Part shown: piece after piece, positions 50,065 to 60,771 of the stretch | How positions within the stretch are numbered: position 1 is the stretch's first letter | Layout: every line of letters begins with the position of its first letter | Assembly: GCA_965153455.1 (NCBI GenBank) | Contig: OZ234493.1 | Span: 32,912,213 to 32,976,212 of the forward strand | DNA: 64,000 nucleotides | Direction: 5' to 3' | DNA from: Sphagnum compactum | Taxonomy: Eukaryota > Bryophyta > Sphagnopsida > Sphagnales | The notes under the pieces: model-generated | What the model saw: the letters and a program-made list of their open reading frames with translations, nothing else | Database searches by the model: none | What the model was told of the DNA's origin: nothing | Translations under genes and position numbers: made by a program

Positions 50065-52400
50065 CACCCTGTGTATGACCAAACTCAGGGTACTGGTGCT
50101 GTCTTTTCCTCACTTTACGGATATCTCTAATATCAATAGAGAATTTAAGATTTCAAAAACTCATTTTCATATTTTTACTTCAATGGGCAAGTGAAGTGAG
50201 AATTTTAGAGAGTTATTCTAGCTGAAAAGCTCTTTAAAAGATTACCACTTGTGTTGATGAATTTGAAGAATAACTTTCAAAATTGTTAAGCTATGTAATG
50301 GGTACAATTTGAAATCAGGACTAAAACTCAAGAAGTTTTGATAATCAAGACTGAAGCTCAATAGTATAATGCAATTATATAATTTAAACAAGAGGATGAA
50401 TAACGTATTCAAATCTCTTTTGAGCATTGTATACCCTTATTTGATTCAAGAACAAGTTGTCTCATTGGCTGCATGCATATTCTAGTCCTAGCCACGGTTT
50501 CCCCCATTTTTTTTTGCCTCGGCTGATACCCCTTCTACAAAGCATGCCGTACCTATATATCTCTCAAATACAACACCTTCTCACCAGTGACTACTTGTTC
50601 ACCGTAGAAGCAATCAAGTCCTTTAAAAAGAAATGAAAAGAGTACATAGGGATGGCCAGTTGTCTTTATTGTAGCATGCTTTATGTCCCATGGTTTGTGC
50701 CAATGTCATTAGCCCAGGTCAAAAATGGTGACAAACAGTTCTGAAAATAAAAGTTTCATGCAGCCAATGAGAAGGCTCAGTATGCACTCATGAGGGGTTT
50801 ACTGTATTTTCTTTTTGAAGGGGGCAGGGATTTTTTGTCTTTTTTCTTTGTTTCCAATGTTTTCCCATCATGTTCCCAAGGGGTTCCTCAAGTTCCCAAT
50901 TTGTTTCCCTAGATGTGCCCAATAGCACCTCAGTTTTATCTCAGATGGTTTGCCCAAAGTTCAACTCTCATGTATATTAACTGAAAAGCTTGGTAATAGG
51001 GGAGCACATTTGTTTCTATTTTGTGACTTGAGGTCCAAAGAGGTGTTTCTAGGGGCGAGTGCCCAATGTTCAAAAAAATCGGTGGTGGGCCAATCACTAC
51101 AGTCCCCTTTTTTTTCTTAAAAGGGGGAAAAGTGTGAGGGCACCCATGAACTAATTAATATGAATCACATAATCACAAAGAGAGTGATTCCAATGGCCAG
51201 TGGGAAGATTCATGGCATGCAGCCATAGGAAACGTGATTCACACTTGGTGTCAGGGACTTTGTGGGATTTCTCCCTGACACTATGACCAGGAATTTTATT
51301 ATTATTATTATTTTTCGGTATTGTCATGTAGCTGAAGTGGCAATCATCCATAAGATGATTTAGCCAGATCAGGCTACATACTAGATATGAAAGCAGAAAA
51401 AAACCAGAATCTTTCTATATTCTTAGCTACCTGCTGGAACTTATCATAAAAATCTGGCAATTTGAATTATTTCTTCATCAAAATCTGGCGAATTTAGGCC
51501 ATTTTTTCCATGAAAAATCCTTTGTATAGGTCAAAATCAAAATTTTCAGGTCAAAATTTTTGTGAAATTTTGCTGGTGAAAAAATAAATGCTGACTATGA
51601 TTAGGAGAGAGTGGAAACTCCCCAACCAACTTTATGCAGCCAACCCAAATTAGGGGTTGATTTTTAGCTATGAGAATTTCAGGATTTTAAAAGGGCTGCC
51701 TGTTTCTAGGCATAAAATGATTTTACTTTGTCATGTTTAACTTTTGAAGTCTCCTTTCATTTGATCCCCGCTTTGACATCCAGATGCTTATGACTAATTA
51801 CGACATTTCAAAGTGATGGATAAAAGGGGAGTGACATAAGAATGCATGGAGTGGGATTGAGAAAAGAAGCTCAATGGTTATCACACCAATCAAACTATGA
51901 TCCCGTGTAGAAAGTCCTAGGGTGACTGATAACTTTCATCACAAGAAAGCGGTGTATTCTATCCTCCCATTTGAGTCAATATGCAAATTTACTCATGACC
52001 AATGAAGCAAAATACATGTCACTTGATTAAACTAACCTCCTATTTGGTCCCCAATAGAATATCTAAATATAGCACAACTGAATGAAAGTATGCACTAGGT
52101 AATGGGCATTGGGCTAAACCAGTTGAGGAGCAGGTGGCCATCAGCCAGATCTAACCAAGGCCAATAACCAGCTTGAGGGGCTGACATGCACCAGTTGTAT
52201 CCCATATTAATAAGCTGCCTGTATCTAATTCTGTGTGTGGACAAAAAGTGATCCACATTCACCTGCTGAGCAAGTTATGGATGTAAAAGATGCTTCTTAT
52301 ATGTCTGGTAACCGACTGGAGGCTGCTGGTTATGAGAAATATCCTCCATGCTCCCCCTGCCCGCACCCTCGGCTCTTGTGGATACCCAGCAATCTCTTGT
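50065..52400. other. Intergenic DNA, no gene seen
   Basis: There are only short frames. A run of ATT triplets lies at about 51296-51312. No repeats with clear borders and no motif-bearing frame were seen. Confidence 0.5.
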
Positions 52401-52403
52401 CGA

Positions 52404-52553
52404 TTACCATCCATAATTGACACTCAAATGGAGATTCTGCTACAACATTAGGAATTTTGTAGACTATTTGCTGGGCTTTACCATCCATAATTGGCACTCA
52501 AATGGAAATTCCGCTATAATATTAGGAGTTTTTTGTAGACTATTTGCTGGGCT
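52404..52553. repeat. Direct tandem duplication, ~75-bp unit, two copies
   Basis: The block from TTACCATCCATAATTG to TAGACTATTTGCTGGGCT occurs at about 52404-52477 and 52478-52553 with few differences. It ends 36 bases before the Helitron. Confidence 0.85.
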
Positions 52554-52589
52554 GGACCTTACAAAATCCTTTGTGTCATCCAGCAGCAT

Positions 52590-53749
52590 TCTATATAGTA
52601 AAGGACGTCGTGGTCGTTTGTCGGGATGAAATGAAGCTTTCCGTCGGGATGAAATGAAGCTTTCTGTCAGGATGAAATGAAGCTTTTCATCCATCCGTCC
52701 GTCATCCATCTCGTCATCCATCCAAACAGAACAAATATATTCTATATAGTAAAGGACATCGGGATGAAATGAAGCTTTCCATCTGTCCGTCCGTCATCCA
52801 TCCCGTCATCCATCCAAATAGAACAAATATATTCTATATAGTAAAGGACGTCAGGATGAAATGAAGCTTTCCACCCGTCCGTCCGTCATCCATCCCGTCA
52901 TCCGTCCCGTAATATATATTTTAAAAAGGGAAAAAACTAGAAAAAAAATAAAAACAGAAAAACACTTTAACAATTAGAAACTTTTTGTAAACACTTAAAC
53001 ATGAAACAAAAAAGGGAAATACAGTAAAATAATCTTGAAAGAAAACTTAAAAATAGATGACAAAAAATAAGAAACAAAACAGAGAGCAAAAGAAAGAGAA
53101 AAAAAACCATACTTGAAAAAAAAATGAGGTTTGTCTTTTTTTTCCAAACTTCAAACCTGCATCTAATCAAACAAAATTTTTTTTTTTCTTAATTATTTTT
53201 TCTTAAAACATATTAGAAAAAATAGAATTTTTTTGAAAAGAAATAGAAACTAAATAAATAAATAAACGCATAAAAATAGAAAAAAAATGAAGATAGACAA
53301 AATAAGAATAGAAAAACTTAAAAAATGAAACAAACATAAACAAAAAAAAGTAGAAACACAAAAACTATAAAAAAGGAATGGAAACAAATGAAACAAGGAA
53401 AGGGAAATACAGTAAAATCATTTTAAAAGAAAAAAAATTAAAAAAAAGAAGAAACCAAATAAAGAGTAGAAAATAAGAAAAAATAAAACTTATAATAATG
53501 AAGAAAACCCTACTTGAAAAAGAATGAGGTGTGTCTTCTTTCTCCAAACTTCAAACTTGCATCCAAATAAACAAAAATACAAAAGTGAAAAAGAAACACT
53601 TTATTTTTATTATACAAAATAATAATAAAAACAGAAAACACATAGAAATTAAAAATCAAAAAGATTAAAGTTTAAAAAAAAAAACTAAAACATGAACCAA
53701 ACATTGTTGAAATAACACACCTGTGCACTAGGCACGGGGTTCAAACTAG
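52590..53749 (+). mobile_element. Non-autonomous Helitron
   Basis: The left end starts TCTATATAGTAAAGGACG, as many plant Helitrons start with TC and an AT-rich TATAxTAAAGG block. The right end has a short hairpin (CCTGTGC 53720-53726 paired with GCACGGG 53732-53738), then TTCAAA and CTAG at 53746-53749, followed by T. This is the Helitron 3' signature (hairpin, about 8-10 bases, CTRR, insertion before T). The left end with its GTCGGGATGAAATGAAGCTTTCC motif and ATCCATCCGTC runs is repeated three times (from 52590, 52740 and 52833). The interior is A-rich with a ~390-bp direct duplication (about 53012-53170 and 53401-53567). No Rep/helicase ORF is present, so mobility would need an outside transposase. 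The base before TC is T rather than the expected A at every copy. Confidence 0.75.
53012..53570. repeat. Internal duplication of the Helitron
   Basis: The segment starting GGGAAATACAGTAAAAT and ending near TCCAAACTTCAAAC plus TGCATC occurs at about 53012-53163 and about 53401-53563. Poly-A tracts between matched blocks vary in length. It explains the long T-rich minus-strand frames here. Confidence 0.75.
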
Positions 53750-54357
53750 TACAATTTTGAAAGAGCATGTAGTTGACCCTAAGAAGCAGCTTTGGGTGAA
53801 GGGCAAAATCTCTGGGCCCTCTTGGGTGACAGTTCCCTTTTTATAAAACCAAAACAGCAGCAAGAAAAATTTTACCCCACCATCACATGTCTAGAAAAGT
53901 CTATATAGATGAAAGTCGTAGCACACCAAACTGGAAAACCAGTCACGCGACTGAACTGGGTGACTGAACTGCGTAGTTGGGGGAAAAAGAATGCTACCAG
54001 TAGCCTGAAGTGAAAAGAAAAGAAAACCCCACGAAAAACATTATCCACACCAAGGACAAAACAAAATCAAAATAAAAAACCACCAAAAAAAAAACTGATT
54101 CCATCCACTGAACAAACGAAGGAACAAAGTCATGCCAGTAGACTTGACAATCAAACCCTTCTCTTCTCTGAAGAATCCAGCACTGAAGAACTGGAACTCA
54201 TCTAAACAAAGCTCCAGAACCTGTCTAATCTAAGATAGCAGTAGAGCGAGTGAGTAGATTAGCCGTGCACACACGAGAGTTTTAAATGGGATTTGGAGTG
54301 TGGGTGGCTGGGAATTTCGGGCCTTAATATTTTTCTAAAAAAGCCGCAGAATTTTTG

Positions 54358-54369
54358 CTATATAATAAT
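54358..54369 (+). promoter_or_regulatory. Probable TATA box of the carbonic anhydrase gene
   Basis: CTATATAATAAT lies about 195 bases before the ATG at 54561. Pyrimidine-rich sequence about 20-30 bases downstream (CCCTTCTTCCTC) would suit a plant transcription start. The Helitron ends about 610 bases upstream. Confidence 0.45.
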
Positions 54370-54560
54370 CCATGATCCCTTCTTCCTCAATATCTTCGTT
54401 GCTGGTCAGTGGACTAGAGTACTTGTGTAATTAGCATCGTGTCGACTCGTCTGCGTTTTGCTGAAGAGATTTGGCTTCAATCCCACTTCGTTGGTGTAGA
54501 AACGATTTGTGCGTCTAGAACTTGGAGATTGAACTTCTTGCAGGACTTAAGACTGCGAAT

Positions 54561-57500
54561 ATGAGCACAGTTTCGGTATGTTTACAAACTTGGAAGTCTT
54601 GTGTAGTTTCATTCCTATATCGAATTCGGGATCGGGAGGCCCCGGCGCATGGATTTTGAGTCCTGCTTTCGGATGTAGATGATTTGTATTGAGAGACGGA
54701 TTTGAGTAGTTTGAATTGTGCTAAGGCAAGCCTGCACTTCTGTTCTGGGATTTGGGGAATCTTGAGATTCGGATTTCGGGGCTCCGCGTTGTGTTTTTGG
54801 TGGTCTGTACTACTAGTTGGGGTTTGGATCTGGGCACTGATTTGCTCTTGGGTGCTGCGTTTCTGTCCAGGTTTAGGTTGCTGATTTCTTGGTGCAGGGC
54901 TGGAATTTTTTCTTAAACATTCTGTGAATCTGTTTGTGCAGAAGGAACCTCAACTTTTGGAACACGGATACGAGATTCAGAATCTCGTTGTGGTGGATGA
55001 GAACTACAGCGCCGCCGAGGAGGTCAATTCTGAACATGATGAAGTCGTCAATCAGCTCAAAAACAAATTCAAGGACTTCAAGACCGACAAGTTCTTGTAA
55101 GTAATTTAAGACTTTCATTTTCAGGTTCATGTGTGCCATTAATAACTAATGTGGAATTGCCATTTTTATGTTATACATATATGCCACAATAAACACCGCT
55201 TGCACATTGTAATGAATGAAACAACAAATGTTTATCTTGCACACGTGTCATGAGCCAGGTGACTTTTAAGTTTTTGTGTGACAAAAGCCACATTCTCTTG
55301 TAGTGATGAACAAGTTCTTGTAAGTAATTTAAGACTTCATTTCCAAGTTCATTGGTGATATATGTGCCATTAACACCTAATGTGAAATTGTCATTTTAAT
55401 GTAATATATATGTCACAATAAACATCGCATATTGTATATTGTAATGGATGAAACCTCACACAATATGTGTCATGAGGTGAGGCTTTTTGTGTGTGAAAAG
55501 AACCACATTCTCTTGTAGTGATGGTTTTGAGCTGGGTATGTCCAAGAAGCTAGTATCTCAAGTCTATTGCGGTGGGAACCAGCTATAAGCAGTTACCGCA
55601 CCTGACATGGTTCTCGATCCCCCTGGTTTGTTTGCAGGGCTGAGCCAGAGCTATTCAACAAGCTGGCCAAAAAACAGGAGCCAAAGGTAGGACAAGACTA
55701 GGATTATGATGTTGAGTCTTGTAGAAGCCCTAGAAACCGATGACCATCGACGATTCTTCTTTTTGTATTTGGTGTTCATAAACATTGGTCTTTTAAGATG
55801 CCTCCAGACTTGAAGATTCTAATGATATCAAAATGTTTTTGCAGGTGATGCTCATCGCATGCATCGATTCTCGCTGTAACCCCACAATGCTCCTTGGACT
55901 TGAACCCGGTCAAGCTTTCGTGGTGCGCAATGTGGCCGCTTTGGTGCACCCATTCCACGAACAGGTCCGCGTACACCAGCACAGCACTCATCACATATTC
56001 TCTAAGATATGATCTGGTTCGAAGCTAGATGACGAAGCTAGTAGAACTGTAATTGCGAGGTCAGACAGTTCAGGGTTTTTTTTTTTCCAATTTTATGAAG
56101 TAGGTGGTCCATAGGCGATCTCATCCTCAAGACGAATGTGCCAAATCTGGCTAGAGGTCAGACAGGAAAGTTTTTTAAAAACTTAGAACCCTGCTTTGTT
56201 TTGGTAAACCTCCAGGAACTCATTGTCTAAATTTGGTGACCTTTAGCGCAATTTTTTCCCAGAAAACCCTTTGTATCCGGAATGTTTTTCTCCCAAAAAA
56301 AACACCGCTTTAGTTCAATCTCACGTATTTGCTTCTAATCTCTTGAATTGACGCCTGCTTGTTTGCTACTCCTAATTTCTGAGCCCCATTGAGTCTTCTA
56401 GATCAACGTGTTGATCATAACTGATCAGTGTGGCCGTTGCAATGTCTCTAATATTTAGGTCTGCCTAATCTGGTTGTGAATGCAGCATTTGGAGCATGAA
56501 AATGGAATTGGAGCAGCCACTCAATTTGCTGTCAGTGTCATGAACGTGAGTCTCTGAGTTTGTGCGTGCATCCTTTCCAAGTTCAATTTGAGTGTAGACT
56601 GATCTAGAGTCAACCAGCTCGTGTCTCTATCTCGCCTTTTTCTTATCCATCTCTACATAATTTCCTTCAAGGACTGCTAGATCGTGCTGCAGTGTTGTGC
56701 AGCAGGTGGTAATTAAGCTAGTCGCGACTTGTCGACTAGTCTGGATCATTACTTATCGTCGAGCTGCAGTTTGAATCGGATCTGTTTCATGCTGGCAGCT
56801 GGATGCAGCATTTCATCTGCTTGCAGTAATTATTTTGATCTGATCACTGACCAGCAGCTGGATTCATTGCCTGCAGGTTGAGCACATTGTTGTGGTTGGA
56901 CATAGCAGTTGCGGCGGTATTAAGGCACTTATGTCTCGCGACGACTTCACAACGTACACCCTTCGTTCACGATCACTGTTATCTGTCACACTAGTCATGC
57001 ATTCTGTCTGCCTTTCAACTGCAAGCTCCACCGTTGTGACTGCCCGAATGAAATTGGTAAAATTGCTTGGCGTGGGGGAATATTTTTTGCTTCAAGAAGC
57101 TGCTAATTAATATTGGTGTACTGTGATTGTTGATTGTGATGACAGGGACTTGGTAGGAGGCTGGGTGAAAATTGCACTCCCAGCGAAGAACAAGGCGCAC
57201 CTGCATTCTCACCAGGCTCATCACCATGGAGAGTTAGCACACCACGAACAAATGAGCTTTGCCGAGAAGGTGCCATTCCTTTCCACTATCCATCAGAAGG
57301 CCTGATATATTAGTACTGGAATTAGGGTCAATCTATGCAGGACAATATATATGTGGTTCTGCAAGTGATTTTGTGTACCACTTGTGTACCACAAAATCTC
57401 CATTGCTATGACCCTTAGATCCTTCAAGCAACTGATCTTCCAGAAATTGACAGCTTTGAAAGACACCGTGATACAATGTATGCTGATGAAGAAATGGACT

Positions 57501-58003
57501 AGATAATGTTCCTTGAATAGAGATGGCAGAGCATGTCCAAGTTGAAAACTTCAGATGTTAGAAATTGTAGGTAAACGTTGAAATTGTATCCAAGACTTTG
57601 GCCAAAAATATCCTTGGGTTGTACTATTAGGAATGTCACACTTTCATTTTTCCTGCACTTGTCAAACATTTAAAGATATAAAAAAATGTATATATGTAAA
57701 GATTTTCATTAGAACATGCATAATTTATGTAATAAAAATTTGTTTCAAAACTTTTGACAAGAAGCCTAAAGAAAAATATAGGAAACACTTAAATAAAAAA
57801 AGTTTGTTAGAATAATTTGTAGACCTAACAGAAATTTGTTTCAAAACTATTGACAGGAAGCCGTCAATGTTTCACTGAAGAACTTGCTGACTTACCCATT
57901 CATTGAGGAACGTGTCAAGGATGGGAGGCTTCAGATCCATGGTATGCACTACGATCTCACCGAGGGCAAATTGACATGCTGGGACATTGTGCCCTGCAAG
58001 TAA
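54561..58003 (+). CDS. Beta-carbonic anhydrase, eight exons
   Basis: Exons are 54561-54575, 54942-55096, 55638-55686, 55845-55964, 56486-56545, 56877-56953, 57146-57269 and 57857-58003, all with GT-AG introns and matching phases, giving 248 residues. The enzyme converts CO2 and water to bicarbonate. ACIDSRCNP supplies the first zinc cysteine and the catalytic Asp-Arg pair. GHSSCGGIKALM supplies the zinc histidine and second cysteine. FVVRNVAALV and GAATQFAV are typical of the beta class, and WVKIALPAK and NVSLKNLLTYPF continue the family pattern. An extension within exon 7 is rich in histidine (HLHSHQAHHHGELAHHEQ), where relatives usually have a short, variable linker. The N-terminus (MSTVSKEPQLLEHGYE) lacks the Ser/Thr/Arg-rich profile of a plastid transit peptide, so a cytosolic form is likely. 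The C-terminus ends soon after DLTEGKLTCWDI, shorter than in chloroplast enzymes. Exon 1 codes for only five residues. Confidence 0.95.
55088..55523. repeat. Tandem duplication in intron 2 copying the splice donor
   Basis: A block of about 220 bases (55088-55308), starting with the last exon-2 bases and donor CAAGTTCTTGTAAGT, recurs at 55311-55523 with about 85% identity. Both copies end in CCACATTCTCTTGTAGTGATG. The second donor lies 223 bases downstream. Using it would insert a stretch with an early stop (TAA directly after TTCTTG), so the first donor is the functional choice. Confidence 0.9.
57736..57862. repeat. Duplicated 3' splice region of the last carbonic anhydrase intron
   Basis: The 31-base block AAATTTGTTTCAAAACTxTT plus GACAxGAAGCC occurs at 57736-57766 and 57832-57862. 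The second copy carries the real acceptor (GACAG|GAAGCC). The first has GACAAGAAGCC, so its AG is shifted by one base. Confidence 0.85.
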
Positions 58004-59708
58004 GCAGCAATGTGCAATATTGCTCGTTAGTCACTAGTTAGTAACAAGTGCTGAAGTATAATTTCTAGCACTTTTTCAATAATATTGTGGCTCAAATTAT
58101 ATATAAACGTATCTCAGCGCACTAAGGTTAAGAAGTTCATATTCAGATAGTTGCGCAGTATAATCAATTGCATGTGGTCATGAGATTTCTCCTTTCGCAA
58201 CACCAGCTTATTGATGTGAAGATGAAATCCTCCTCAAGCAACATATATTCTTCTGTCTATGTATGAACTAAAAGATCAGGGCCAAGTGCAGTAGCAACTC
58301 CAGCCCCAGAGATTAAATTAATTTCCGTTTTTCTGCAATAAAGAACATGTCCAGATTCAAGCAACTTCTTGTACATATAACAATATCCTGGTGTCTTGAT
58401 CTGCATGTTGAAATTTGATCTAGTTGATTACAATCACTGATAAGCAGCTAGAGCTTTTTCTGATGTTCATATGCTTCTAATTGGATGGGTCTATACCTTG
58501 CTTGGTATTGAACTTCGTACTTATATGATGTCTGTATTGCTGACCAAAAATCATTAACCCAGCTACACTTGGTTGAATCCTTTGGGTTTCCAGTTTAAGA
58601 ACCTGAGGTGCTAATTATTATGCACCAAAATAGGTGCATTTTGCAACTATATTTTGTAAGTATGGGTGCCAATGATCTGCTGGTTATTGAGGTTCAACTT
58701 TGCAATCTTTCTCAGAGAGAGTGGAGGGTGCTGAATGATATGTGGTTCATCAAAAAGTATAGAGTTGGAGACGTAGAGTTGGAGATCTCATGATTGAACC
58801 CTATATCATGTCTCACGTCTCATCTTGATTTTTCTAACTCCTTTTTTGTATGGGAACCAACCATACCACCACATCCTTTCCTTGAGCCTATCAACTACCA
58901 CTTCTGTTGAGAAAAAAGAAAAAAGAAAAAGAAAAAACCTTTAAAAATCCACCCATTATCCTTTCCCTATGGATCCAGCCATCATTCTCTTCCCATTGAT
59001 CGAACCAGTGTCCTCTTCCAGAGACTGTGCAAGGCCAGAACTGAGGGCACAATGTGTTCTAGATGAGACAGATGCTAGTTATGTAGTATTTTTGAACAGT
59101 GGACCAACAGTTGGACCAAGCAAATTTTGAAGACCACTGATGAGGGGCCCCACTGAGACACTATATAATTAGATGTGACATATCAGGTTACCTGTTTAAC
59201 ACTTTTGAACATTGCACTCACTCTTGGACCAAGCGAATTTGAAGGGTTACAAAGTAGATGAACACTTTAGGACAAAGCAACATTGTGCCAGGATGACATA
59301 AATTGCTTTGTCCCACTAGAGTTTTTTCTTTCTTGTCTTTCATTGGGGGTGCAAAAAGTACTTTATTAAATATCTTGACTTCTTGCTTACTACACATCTT
59401 AATCAGGGTCTCTTATTTTCAATCTTTTGATGTTGAAAATTTGGGGAAACTTTCCAAAAAATAGCAAAATTAGTTGAATTTATACTGAAGAAACTAAACC
59501 CTCCAAAATATTCCCACTATTTTGTTGAAAAAACTATTGGAAAAACAAACACTGATCTCAATAGATTGAACTAAGGGATTAAACAGCTGCAACCCCTATA
59601 TCCACCCAAGGGAGAAGCTCAAACTAAAACTTCCATTTGAATGGATTTTAGAACTTATTTTATGCATGCATTTCTATTGGACACCTCTAAATGCTCATGC
59701 CGTCATCT
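58004..59708. other. 3' flank of the carbonic anhydrase gene, no further gene
   Basis: The first few hundred bases probably hold the 3' untranslated region. CAATAAAGAACATG near 58337 could serve in polyadenylation but is not proven. Later sequence shows only short frames. Confidence 0.45.
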
Positions 59709-60771
59709 TATATATAATTACAAACATGGTGTCTGTGCGTCTGTCTGTCTTTGATGAATGAATTTTTTGGATGATGATGGTGAAGGTGGTAGTTATTCGT
59801 CCAAACCCTCTAACTGCTGCTGCTGCTCAGTGTTTCTGATTGGCCCATCATAATCACTGGTCCATGTGGGGCGGGGGGGCCAGCAGGGGTGGGGGGGTCA
59901 GCACCGGGGGGGGCACGGGCGGGGAAGGACCGGGCCACGGTCTCATGTCCCTGGGTAACAAAACCATGGCCTTTGTTGGGCAGGGGAGTGAAGGGAGGTG
60001 TTTTTTTTTCTTTTTTTTTTTTTCGTTTTTTTTGGGTGCTCCCTCCTTTTCTTGGGGGTGGCTGGAGTGGCGTAGCCACGGGTTACCTACACTCGTATAA
60101 ATTACTATCACCTGAACATTGGTTCAAGATGGAGCCAATTTTATCCCCAAATCCTGCACTGATGTGTAGTCTCTTCTACAGCAATCCTGAGTATTTCATC
60201 AAGGGGACATTGATCACGTGGGTAGCAAAGTATTATATGCAGACTCCCTGTTATAATCTTAAATTCATACTAAAAAGCCAAAATATGCACTTCACGCAGA
60301 GGTATCAATACATGATATTAGAAATATATAGAATTCCTACATTACAACCCTAGAAAACTTGCTCCTTGGGGAACCTATCTCAGGCCAATGCAAACCTCCA
60401 TGAGTGTAGGTAACCCGTGGCTACGCCACTCCAGCCACCCCCAAGAAAAGGAGGGAGCACCCAAAAAAAACGAAAAAAAAAAAAAGAAAAAAAAACGCCT
60501 CCCTTCACTCCCCTGCCCAACAAAGGCTATGGTTTTGTTACCCAGGGACATGAGACCGTGGCCCGGTCCTTCCCCGCCCGTGCCCCCCCCCGTGCTGACC
60601 CCCCCCCCCCCCACATGGACCAGTGATTATGATGGGCCAATCAAAAACACTGGGCAGCAGCAGCAGTTAGAGGGTTTGGACAAATAACTACCACCTTCAC
60701 CACCATCATCCAAAAAATTCATTCATCAAAGACAGACAGACGCACAGACACCATGTTTGTAATTATATATA
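59709..60771. mobile_element. Fold-back element: 1.06-kb inverted repeat with ~380-bp arms
   Basis: The left arm (59709-60094) and right arm (60402-60771) are reverse complements at about 95% identity around a ~307-bp spacer. Outer ends share TATATATAATTACAAACATG. Inner ends share CCACGGGTTACCTACACTC. The arms contain G/C homopolymer runs, a T/A-rich run with KKKKK-type frames and CTGCTGCTGCTG, so the many long frames here are shadows of the repeat. One indel of about 16 bases (near 59881) separates the arms. No protein is encoded. It fits a fold-back or large MITE-like element. A clear target duplication was not found. Confidence 0.85.

Noticed and set aside
58760-58800. B-box-like GGTTCAATCAT on the minus strand
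   Set aside because: There is no matching A box at the right distance and no cloverleaf.
59840-60687. Several Gly/Pro/Lys-rich open frames of 80-154 codons on both strands
   Set aside because: All are produced by homopolymer and G/C-rich runs in the arms of the inverted repeat and appear in mirror image in both arms.
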